Assembly (NCBI GenBank): GCA_002387735.1
Contig: DGKJ01000112.1
Location: forward strand, 8,761 to 48,904
Direction: 5' to 3'
DNA: 40,144 nt
Source: Bacteriovoracaceae bacterium UBA4573
GTDB taxonomy: Bacteria > Bdellovibrionota > UBA1018 > UBA923
The notes beneath the pieces were generated by a model. It was not told where the DNA came from and did not search any database. It saw nothing but the letters and a program-made list of their open reading frames with translations. Positions 33,415 to 40,144 of this stretch are shown piece by piece (positions within the stretch are counted from its first letter, which is position 1; each line of letters opens with the position of its first letter). The position numbers and the translations under genes were made by a program.

Positions 33415-34719
33415 ATGGAAATTCGAGATGTCATTCACGGAGTCGTAGAGGTAAGTTCGATTGAGGCCCAAATTGTCGATTCACCTTTTTTTCAGCGCCT
33501 TCGAAATATTAAACAGCTGGGATTCGCTGAAAATAGCTATCCCGGTGCGACCCACAATCGATACAGTCACAGCATTGGTGCAAAGTATCTTGCGCAAACT
33601 GCATTTCGAACTATTTTCGGCGGACGAGCTGGCCTGCTGAAGCGACGCCCGAAAACTGCAGAGCGTTTCGAGGCGGTTCTGCGATGTGCGGCCATGCTGC
33701 ATGATATTGGTCATGGTCCGCTTTCGCACACTACGGAATTTGCTATGCCCAAGGTCGACAAATTGGGGTTAGCGCAACTCGCCTGTTTACCAGGAAAAGC
33801 GTGTGTTTTTTCCGGTAGTCGACAAGCCGATCACGAAGACTACACTATCAAAATTATTTTGCAGAGCTCGCTCACTGCTAAGTTGCGACGCGCGTTAGGG
33901 CCGCTCGGTGCGGAACCAATTCACATTGCGTGCGTTATAAACGAAGACATTTATTGTCCTGATTCATTTTTTGTCGACGAAGGAATTGATTATCGACCAG
34001 TTCTGCATCAACTAGTATCCAGTGAAATCGATGTCGATCGTATGGATTATCTTACGCGCGACTCCTATTACGCCGGAGTAAACTACGGAAACTTTGATTT
34101 GCAATGGCTGTTGTCCCATTTAACTTCGCATGTGCATCGCAATAAATGTTATTTAGCGTTGGGACATAAAGCAATTTATGCTTTCGACGATTTTTTATTG
34201 TCGCGCTACCACATGTTCTTGAACGTTTATTTTCATCACAAAAGTGTGATTTTCGATGAAATGCTTTCGCGCTATTTTAAGTCTTCAGACTGCGACTACG
34301 AAATTCCAAGTGATATAGAGTCGTACATTTTCTACGACGACTATCATCTGTACACCCATCTTTCGAAATCAACCAATTCGTGGGCCAAACGTATTTATCA
34401 CAAAAATCCGTTTAAGATGGCCGCGGAGTTTCACTCCGGAATACCCCAAGGTAAAGATCACGCGCGAGAGCAAAAAGAGGAACTCGATCGCACCATACAA
34501 GGGTTTAAAAACCGTGGCATTGATTACATCGTAAAAACTACCACTGGTGAACTTTCAAAATACTTTCGGCGCAATGAGCGCGTGCCAATTTTTGTGCATT
34601 ACACGAGCGGAATCGGAAACGAGAAATTTTACCCCCTTGAAGAGTGCACAGATCTGTTTCAAAAATACGCAAATACTCGTTCAATTACGCGGGTCTACAC
34701 CCCCAAAGACCCTAGCTAG
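33415..34719 (+). CDS. HD-domain phosphohydrolase (SAMHD1/YwfO-like)
   Basis: 434 residues of the COG1078-type family, related to dNTP triphosphohydrolases such as SAMHD1. Metal-binding residues are visible: H52 in THNRYSHS, H96-D97 in MLHDIGHGPLSH, and the later aspartate in EIDVDRMDYLTRDS (D206). The N-terminus EIRDVIHGVVEVSSIEAQIV and FQRLRNIKQLG are family signatures. The substrate cannot be read from the sequence; dNTP hydrolysis is the likeliest activity. ATG start at 33415 with a weak ribosome-binding site; the 70 bases upstream are shared with the divergent deoxyhypusine-synthase-like gene. Confidence 0.88.
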   Translation: MEIRDVIHGVVEVSSIEAQIVDSPFFQRLRNIKQLGFAENSYPGATHNRYSHSIGAKYLAQTAFRTIFGGRAGLLKRRPKTAERFEAVLRCAAMLHDIGHGPLSHTTEFAMPKVDKLGLAQLACLPGKACVFSGSRQADHEDYTIKIILQSSLTAKLRRALGPLGAEPIHIACVINEDIYCPDSFFVDEGIDYRPVLHQLVSSEIDVDRMDYLTRDSYYAGVNYGNFDLQWLLSHLTSHVHRNKCYLALGHKAIYAFDDFLLSRYHMFLNVYFHHKSVIFDEMLSRYFKSSDCDYEIPSDIESYIFYDDYHLYTHLSKSTNSWAKRIYHKNPFKMAAEFHSGIPQGKDHAREQKEELDRTIQGFKNRGIDYIVKTTTGELSKYFRRNERVPIFVHYTSGIGNEKFYPLEECTDLFQKYANTRSITRVYTPKDPS

Positions 34720-34728
34720 GCCACGTTA

Positions 34729-34791
34729 AAAGTTAAAATTTCTGAACTTTTATTTATATCTATTTGATATTGTTGATGTAATTTTAACTTT
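34729..34791. repeat. AT-rich 12-bp perfect inverted repeat
   Basis: AAAGTTAAAATT (34729-34740) and AATTTTAACTTT (34780-34791) are exact reverse complements separated by 39 AT-rich bases. The repeat starts ten bases after the HD-hydrolase stop and lies before the lipoprotein start. Its low GC content argues against an efficient terminator, so an operator or a weak stem-loop is as likely. Confidence 0.5.
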
Positions 34792-34834
34792 AGCGAATTG
34801 AGCTAACGCCCGTTGCCTCTTACAATGGGAGTTG

Positions 34835-37800
34835 ATGACTAAGGGTGGTTTTTCTCGTTTTAATTTGACGGTTTTAGCAACCATGTTTGGTGCCTTCGGC
34901 ATCGTGGGTTGCGTGCAACCAGAATTGGTAGACGATGCGGCGGTATCAACTGCTCCGGCCGTGGTGACTCCAGCGTTTACTATTGTGAGTGTGCCCGATT
35001 TAAATTCGAGTTCCGCCACAGGGACATTTAATTTTACTTATGTCCCGAGTGACGCAAGCGTTACCTGTTATGTCGATGCCGATCCAGCCGCTCCTTGCAT
35101 TTCACCACACAGTTTCAATGCGCTGGCCGATGGGGCGCACACTGCAAATTTTTCGTTAAATGGCGGAGCTGCTACCTACACCTACACTTGGACTGTCGAC
35201 ACGGCTGCTCCGGGAGCCCCTGCCGCAGTTCTTGCTTCATCAACGCCCACCGCTAATTCAGCCGCCACGATTACGATTGGTAGTTGCGCGGGTATTTCCC
35301 ATATATTTGTAAATGAAGGTGGCGTTGCACCGAGCGCGGGCGCGGCTGGTTGGCAAACATGTAGCACGGTAGCTGCCGCGATCACCTATACCTTAACCAC
35401 CAACGGCAATCGCACACTCAATGTTTGGGCAAAAGACTCCGCGAACAACGTATCAGCCACGTCTACGGACTTAGCAGTGACGTTTGACAACGTAGGTCCG
35501 ACGATCGTGATAACCGAACCAGATAATTCGGACGCTCTCAAAGGTGGCGCTAACTTTGATGTGACTTGGACCGCTACTGATACCAACATGGCTGCTAATA
35601 CGATCACCATCGATTATTCGACCGATAGTGGCACCAACTGGACCAACATCGTAACCAATACAGCCAACGACGGCACCTATACCTGGGCAGTACCTGCGTT
35701 GAATACCGCGAACGTTCAAGTGCGAATTACCGCAGTGGATAGTCTTGGAAATTCCGATAACGAAAACTCGACTGGAAATTTTATCGACTCTACGGCCCCT
35801 ACATTAACTGCAGCTCAAATGTCGCTCGCCGCCGGGGCGGCCACAACGACGAGTCAGTATGTAGCCGTGGATTTAGCGGGTTCTGATAATTTAACGAATA
35901 TTACGGAATTCTGTCTTAAGTACAACTCTACAACTACCCCAACTGCTGCTGCCAGCTGTTGGGTACCAGTAACTGCAAATCCTCCGGGATTAGTTGCCGC
36001 CCAGACGTTAACTCTGGACGACTATTCCTTCGGATTAGGCTTCGTCGGCGGTGCGTACACGGTTTACGCTTGGCTGAAAGATGCGGCAGGTAACATTTCT
36101 ACTCTTTCGAATGCTGGTGCAGGTACTGACGCTCAAGATCGAGACGATATCACCTATTCCCCAGGTCAAGCTCCGACCGTTGTCGACATTGCAGTGGTGG
36201 ATAGCGATCCGCTCCCTGCTCCCATTACTTCTACTGACACCGCATTCGAACTTGCGGGAGATTTCGTTTACATTCACTGGGATGCCAGCGACGACGGAGC
36301 TGCGGGTAGTATCAGCATTGATTTGTTGTACACCACCAACGACAGTACGTGGACCCAGTTCGCTACCGGTTTGGCTTATAACGATAGCACGAACTGTACG
36401 GTCGCCGCCGGTAGAACCGGGTGTTACCGTTGGGCGCTCCCCGGCGCTCTTGCCAACACTTATTTTAGAATTCGTGTGAAAGCCACGGATGCAACTTCGA
36501 TGGTGAGTTACACTAACTCCAACGGATTAAACGTATGGCCGCCAATCAATTATTTAGCCGGGAATACTGAACCCGGTACCGGTGCTAGCGCTTCTGCCGC
36601 AGTGTTTTTTAATAATACGGTAACATCTTCGGTTCCTGACGTTGGTAGCATGGTCGTGGCTTCGAATGGCACAATCTACTTTCGGGATATTTATCGGGGA
36701 ATATTGCGCATTTTGCCGACTGACGGCGTTGTGAGTATTTATATTCCACTAAATAGTGCTGCTGCCTCCAACAATGGTGACGGAGGGGCCGCCACTTCCG
36801 CGACGGTGAAAGATCCCTTGAAAATTGCGCTCGATTTTTCTGATCGGCTTCTGATCTGGGATGACGATCGAATTCGTCGTGTAGAAACCAATGGTACGAT
36901 CAATACCTTGATTGGCGGTGGTGCCGCGGCCGATTCCAATGGTATGGCGCCTACCGATGTTCAATTTACCGCCCAAAATTATGCCACTACTTTTTACGCC
37001 CCGTTTTACATATTACCGAACGGGGATCTATATTTTGCTTCCGGAACGAGTACTGGTGTTGGCGCGGCGGCAATGAAGTATAAACTCTACGATGCTAGCA
37101 GCAATACGGTAAGTATTTTTTCGATTTCTGGCACTGGTGATCGCCAAAATGTCGCAACTCCTGTGGCCGATTGTTTTTCCTACGGCTTTGGGGTTTCGTT
37201 TGACGCAGCAACATCTAATGTGAATTACATTATCGGGGAAGTTGCTCACGGCGCGACCTACGGTGGGTGTACTCTTGGGGGAAGCGGCGCTTCCGGAGTA
37301 CGGCTAGATGCATCGGGAGTGTCGGTGGGCGGAGTTATTACAAATCACCCAACTACCAACTCTTCATGTATTAAAGTAACTGGTCGTGATGGCAAACTCT
37401 ATTGTGTCTCCCGCCTCCTCGGCCGAATTCAACAGTACGACGACACGGCACGAGCGTGGACCACAGTCATTGGCACTTCGACGGTCGGATACTGTGCCGA
37501 CGGCACAGCGGCAACGTCGTGTAACATTGAACCGCACGATCTTTTTGTAACGCAAAATGGTACAATGTTTTTCGTTGACCGCGGAAAAATCAGAGCGGTC
37601 GACACCAGCGGTAACGTTGTAACAGTTGCCGGCCAAGGTTTTAACTACGGCGACGGCGGTGAGGCTCTTTCTGCGCGTTTTGGAACTATTCCGGACATTG
37701 CGCTCTGGGACGATGCTGGTACTGACAAAGTTATTTTGCTCGACAGCTTCAACTACCGCTTCAGGGAGTTCGCAATCGGCGGTACTATTTCGACAATCGC

Positions 37801-38662
37801 TGGAAATGGTACCGGAGGCACGCCTAGTACAGGAGCGGCTGCGACCGGTCAGCCACTTACCATCGGGCATTCAGGCCAAATTTTTGATTTGTTCGAAGCC
37901 GATGCTACTGGAGCCATCTATTTTAATAGAACCGCCAATTATATCGCGAAAATGCCACGCTCGGGAGGCACCGCCGGTCAATGGGTCAATTTAGTGGGTG
38001 GTGGGGCAACCTCGTATACTACTGCAGTGGACACCACTTTGGGCGCGAATATCTCGCTGTCGGGAACGACCGCTTATCCTGCAGTCATCATTGGAAACGA
38101 CGGCACCAATATCCTCACCGCTTTCGGCACCTACACTAGCCCGAGTCACGTCAACGCTATGGTGCATGCTTACGCAATGAGTGATGGCGCAATAACCCGA
38201 GGTGGGGGGGTTATCGGAGCTGCAAATTCAACATTCTGCGCAGTTGGAAATGCAGTATCCGGTTGTAATGTACCAATGGCTCACGGTGGCTTGTATCGCG
38301 GAAGTTATTGGGATCCAACCGCCGCGAATTGGGTGATCGCCCACGCTAATTATCCTACACTTCCGAAAACCTTTCCAATTGGGGGTAATCTTGGTGATTT
38401 GGTAACTCTACCGCGGTCGTTTAGTGCGATTACCGGGTATCATCCAGATGGGCTCACCCACATGCTTTACTATTGTTCGGGAGGCCGTCTTTATAAGTAC
38501 AACATGTTAACCACAACAGAAACCGCGCTCACCTGGCCGGTTGCTTCGATGAGCTGCGCCGGAAAACAGTTAATTTACAGTCCCGCCGCCGACCGCAATT
38601 CTTTGATTTTTATTTACACTCAGGCCAACATGTACGGCATTGCCGAGTATTTGAATCCTTAA
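34835..38662 (+). CDS. Large lipoprotein with Ig-like repeats and an NHL-type beta-propeller
   Basis: 1275 residues from the ATG at 34835 (GGGAG just upstream; an adjacent TTG is in frame). A lipoprotein signal is clear: a hydrophobic segment then FGIVGC, lipidated at C26. Residues about 45-560 contain several Ig-like beta modules rich in Thr, Ala and Asn (YTWTVDTAAPGAP, NVWAKDSANNVSAT, TIDYSTDSGTNWTNI). From about 585 come NHL-propeller-like repeats, for example NNGDGGAATSATVKDP, GTINTLIGGG, VVTVAGQGFNYGDGGEALSA and ISTIAGNGTGG. Probably a surface-displayed adhesin or scaffold. Very low Lys content in the Ig part and Thr/Ala bias are typical of such proteins. No partner gene is adjacent. Confidence 0.8.
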   Translation: MTKGGFSRFNLTVLATMFGAFGIVGCVQPELVDDAAVSTAPAVVTPAFTIVSVPDLNSSSATGTFNFTYVPSDASVTCYVDADPAAPCISPHSFNALADGAHTANFSLNGGAATYTYTWTVDTAAPGAPAAVLASSTPTANSAATITIGSCAGISHIFVNEGGVAPSAGAAGWQTCSTVAAAITYTLTTNGNRTLNVWAKDSANNVSATSTDLAVTFDNVGPTIVITEPDNSDALKGGANFDVTWTATDTNMAANTITIDYSTDSGTNWTNIVTNTANDGTYTWAVPALNTANVQVRITAVDSLGNSDNENSTGNFIDSTAPTLTAAQMSLAAGAATTTSQYVAVDLAGSDNLTNITEFCLKYNSTTTPTAAASCWVPVTANPPGLVAAQTLTLDDYSFGLGFVGGAYTVYAWLKDAAGNISTLSNAGAGTDAQDRDDITYSPGQAPTVVDIAVVDSDPLPAPITSTDTAFELAGDFVYIHWDASDDGAAGSISIDLLYTTNDSTWTQFATGLAYNDSTNCTVAAGRTGCYRWALPGALANTYFRIRVKATDATSMVSYTNSNGLNVWPPINYLAGNTEPGTGASASAAVFFNNTVTSSVPDVGSMVVASNGTIYFRDIYRGILRILPTDGVVSIYIPLNSAAASNNGDGGAATSATVKDPLKIALDFSDRLLIWDDDRIRRVETNGTINTLIGGGAAADSNGMAPTDVQFTAQNYATTFYAPFYILPNGDLYFASGTSTGVGAAAMKYKLYDASSNTVSIFSISGTGDRQNVATPVADCFSYGFGVSFDAATSNVNYIIGEVAHGATYGGCTLGGSGASGVRLDASGVSVGGVITNHPTTNSSCIKVTGRDGKLYCVSRLLGRIQQYDDTARAWTTVIGTSTVGYCADGTAATSCNIEPHDLFVTQNGTMFFVDRGKIRAVDTSGNVVTVAGQGFNYGDGGEALSARFGTIPDIALWDDAGTDKVILLDSFNYRFREFAIGGTISTIAGNGTGGTPSTGAAATGQPLTIGHSGQIFDLFEADATGAIYFNRTANYIAKMPRSGGTAGQWVNLVGGGATSYTTAVDTTLGANISLSGTTAYPAVIIGNDGTNILTAFGTYTSPSHVNAMVHAYAMSDGAITRGGGVIGAANSTFCAVGNAVSGCNVPMAHGGLYRGSYWDPTAANWVIAHANYPTLPKTFPIGGNLGDLVTLPRSFSAITGYHPDGLTHMLYYCSGGRLYKYNMLTTTETALTWPVASMSCAGKQLIYSPAADRNSLIFIYTQANMYGIAEYLNP

Positions 38663-38700
38663 ATTAAAAAACCCCAAGCCGCAATTCAACAGCTTGGGGT
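38662..38700 (-). terminator. Rho-independent terminator of the histone-like gene
   Basis: ACCCCAAGC (38671-38679) pairs perfectly with GCTTGGGGT (38692-38700) over a 12-base loop. Read on the minus strand the hairpin is followed by TTTTTAATTT (38670-38661), so it ends the minus-strand histone-like gene at 38732. On the plus strand it lies right after the lipoprotein stop but lacks a T-run. Confidence 0.85.
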
Positions 38701-38731
38701 CTATATATTGGAAAATCTTAGAACTCGGCGT

Positions 38732-39076
38732 CTACTCTTCAGCGCTGTAATCGCGGCCGCCGCCACCAAACCCAAAAGAGCTGCTTGAGCCAAAAGCGCT
38801 TCCCAAAGCGCCCGCGCCCAGACCACCAGCAAAACCCGAAAGAGGGCTGCCCAAGTTTGTAGTTTTAGGCGCAGCTTTGCGAGCAGCGGCTTTTTTCGGT
38901 GCAGCCTTGCGCGCTTTAGCGGCAGGTTTTTTAGCAACTTTTTTCTTGGTTTTTTTTGCGGCCTTCTTAGCGGGACGCTTTGCTTTTTTTGCTACTTTTT
39001 TTGCTGACTTCTTAGCTGTTTTTTTAGCAACTTTTTTGCCAGCTTTGCCGCGGGCTTTTGCTTTTTTCTTAGCCAT
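38732..39076 (-). CDS. Lys/Ala-rich histone H1-like protein with Gly/Ser/Phe tail
   Basis: 114 residues. Residues 1-72 are almost entirely Lys, Ala, Arg and Pro in AKK/AAKK-like repeats (KKVAKKTAKKSAKKVAKKAK), the composition of bacterial histone-H1-like nucleoid proteins such as Chlamydia HctB or the AlgP tail. The C-terminal 40 residues are different: Gly/Ser/Phe-rich (GFAGGLGAGALGSAFG, then FGFGGGG) and acidic at the end (DYSAEE). Expected to bind DNA non-specifically; the tail could drive self-association. A strong ribosome-binding site AAAGGAG lies nine bases before the ATG at 39076, and the gene has its own terminator. Confidence 0.8.
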   Translation of the reverse strand: MAKKKAKARGKAGKKVAKKTAKKSAKKVAKKAKRPAKKAAKKTKKKVAKKPAAKARKAAPKKAAARKAAPKTTNLGSPLSGFAGGLGAGALGSAFGSSSSFGFGGGGRDYSAEE

Positions 39077-39142
39077 GACATGAGACTCCTTTGAAAGATT
39101 TATGCTTCGAAATGACCATACGATTAAATCAATGGCAACTGA

Positions 39143-40144
39143 TTAATGGGTACTAGAATTGATGTCAGGAAGCGTGCCAAAAAGGTTTTCTCGGATAGTC
39201 CGGAACGGCACGTTCGCCTCTAGGTTACCCCCGGTGCCGGTTTCACTGTATAGGGCCCGCAATGGAATGTACTTCACAGAATAGCCGTCCCGCCCGTTTT
39301 GGAAGTGGTTGTAGTCACGGTCCGAAGTGAAAGAACTCACAGCATTTTTAAACGAAAGAACCTTGCCTGAAATATTGGGTGGATTGTCCGCAAAAAGATA
39401 TCGACCAAAAGGGTCTGTCATTCGCGCTACATTAAAATTGTTTTGACCTCGAAGCGTGTTCAAGTAGCGATCAATCTCTGCTTGCAGCATGGCCGAAAGG
39501 CGCGCACTGTTTGTGGAAGCCGTAGTGGTTAAGCTGATGTTGTCTTGAATTTCTTTTTTTAGAAGGTCGCGTAGTTCATTGAGGTCGCCCCCGGCATTGG
39601 CCGACTGAAGCGGAGCCCAAAACGTGTATTCCGATTGAAATCCGTTATTCGCAGTCTGAAAGTAAGTGATCATGGGCCGGGCCGGCGTTACTGCTCCCGG
39701 AACTGGCAGAGATTCAACGTCTACTGGAATGTTGTAGCGCCCGATTTCAAATTCGTCTGGAAGCATTGCGGCGTGTAGGCCGCGATTAATCGCGTCAGTA
39801 CTAAGCGAGTCACCGGTTTGTACAGAAGTTCGTAGCACTTGGTAGAGTCCTCGTAGTACGTCGCCGCTTTCCATCGTAAAGCCCGGGCCGCTACCATCTG
39901 TTAGCGGGAGTGTAGGGTAGGAAATCGTCTGTCCGTTGACGTTGCCTTGCCTAATGAAGTGCGAAGGTTCTAGCTTTGGACCAATGCGCGAGCCGAAAGG
40001 TTGGGCGGCAGCGTAGGCCGTGAGTTCGATTTCGGGCGCGGGATTGCCGAAAGGAAAAGGGTTGAAAAATATTTTAGCTTTTGCCGTTAATTTCACCGCG
40101 TAGTAGACGCGCTCTGAAGAATCTTTGTAAACCCCGAGATACGG
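39143..40144 (-). CDS. TadE/TadG-like surface protein, 3' part only
   Basis: The reading frame stays open to the right edge: 16 further codons upstream of the in-frame GTG at 40096 continue without a stop (ending PYLGVYKDSSERVYYA before it). So this is the C-terminal 333 residues of a longer protein. The segment ELTAYAAAQPFGSRIGP resembles the C-terminal part of TadE/TadG-like (Flp pilus-assembly) proteins, which usually carry an N-terminal membrane helix outside this window. No cysteine is visible. The assignment is tentative because the diagnostic N-terminus is missing. Confidence 0.5.
   Translation of the reverse strand, partial: PYLGVYKDSSERVYYAVKLTAKAKIFFNPFPFGNPAPEIELTAYAAAQPFGSRIGPKLEPSHFIRQGNVNGQTISYPTLPLTDGSGPGFTMESGDVLRGLYQVLRTSVQTGDSLSTDAINRGLHAAMLPDEFEIGRYNIPVDVESLPVPGAVTPARPMITYFQTANNGFQSEYTFWAPLQSANAGGDLNELRDLLKKEIQDNISLTTTASTNSARLSAMLQAEIDRYLNTLRGQNNFNVARMTDPFGRYLFADNPPNISGKVLSFKNAVSSFTSDRDYNHFQNGRDGYSVKYIPLRALYSETGTGGNLEANVPFRTIRENLFGTLPDINSSTH

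Overview
The window looks like chromosome from a Gram-negative predatory-lineage bacterium, probably Bdellovibrionota or a relative. This is inferred from gene content and style: a near-balanced base composition, many large exported proteins, prepilin-like proteins with multi-cysteine C-terminal domains, a TadG-like surface protein and a deoxyhypusine-synthase-like enzyme. There is no rRNA, no tRNA that I can recognise, no CRISPR array and no insertion sequence.

Layout. Positions 1-4485 (minus strand) hold the cell-elongation operon mreC-mreD-mrdA(PBP2)-rodA; rodA runs off the left edge and mreB is not next to it. Divergent from it (4547-6875) are a membrane-anchored, parvulin-less PpiD/SurA-like chaperone and an exported protein of unknown function, closed by a terminator. 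uvrA (6996-9893, minus) follows.

Positions 10039-22284 (plus) form a 12.2-kb three-gene operon that is one of the two most remarkable parts of the window. It encodes a PrkA(YeaG)-type AAA protein, a 1996-residue protein with a beta-rich N-terminal half and a Clp-like tandem AAA C-terminal half, and a single-chain fusion of SpoVR(YcgB) with a DUF444/VWA(YeaH) domain. PrkA, YeaH and SpoVR are normally cytosolic stress/sporulation partners. Here every member begins with a signal-peptide-like segment, so this looks like an exported or envelope-anchored version of the system with a new giant AAA partner. A long stem-loop precedes the first start codon.

Positions 22285-24421 hold a structured intergenic region, a small exported basic protein, and ahcY (adenosylhomocysteinase) behind a strongly structured leader. 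mepA (murein endopeptidase) follows at 24436-25215.

Positions 25225-32023 (minus) carry the second remarkable region: four consecutive paralogous prepilin-like proteins (523-567 residues). Each has an N-terminal pilin helix and a C-terminal pair of modules that match, motif by motif, the tandem C4 subdomains of the animal collagen IV NC1 domain (RHS, DLGxxGSC, SRCxVC, VHN, CPxGWxxL, SPGSC, ECH and CSVC motifs). They could assemble as a pilus-tip complex displaying an NC1-like head.

The right end holds a deoxyhypusine-synthase-like gene (32166-33344, minus), an HD phosphohydrolase (33415-34719), a large Ig-like plus NHL-propeller lipoprotein (34835-38662), a Lys/Ala-rich histone-H1-like protein (38732-39076, minus) and the 3' part of a TadE/TadG-like gene running off the right edge.

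All family assignments come from reading motifs by eye against remembered family sequences. No database search was run.
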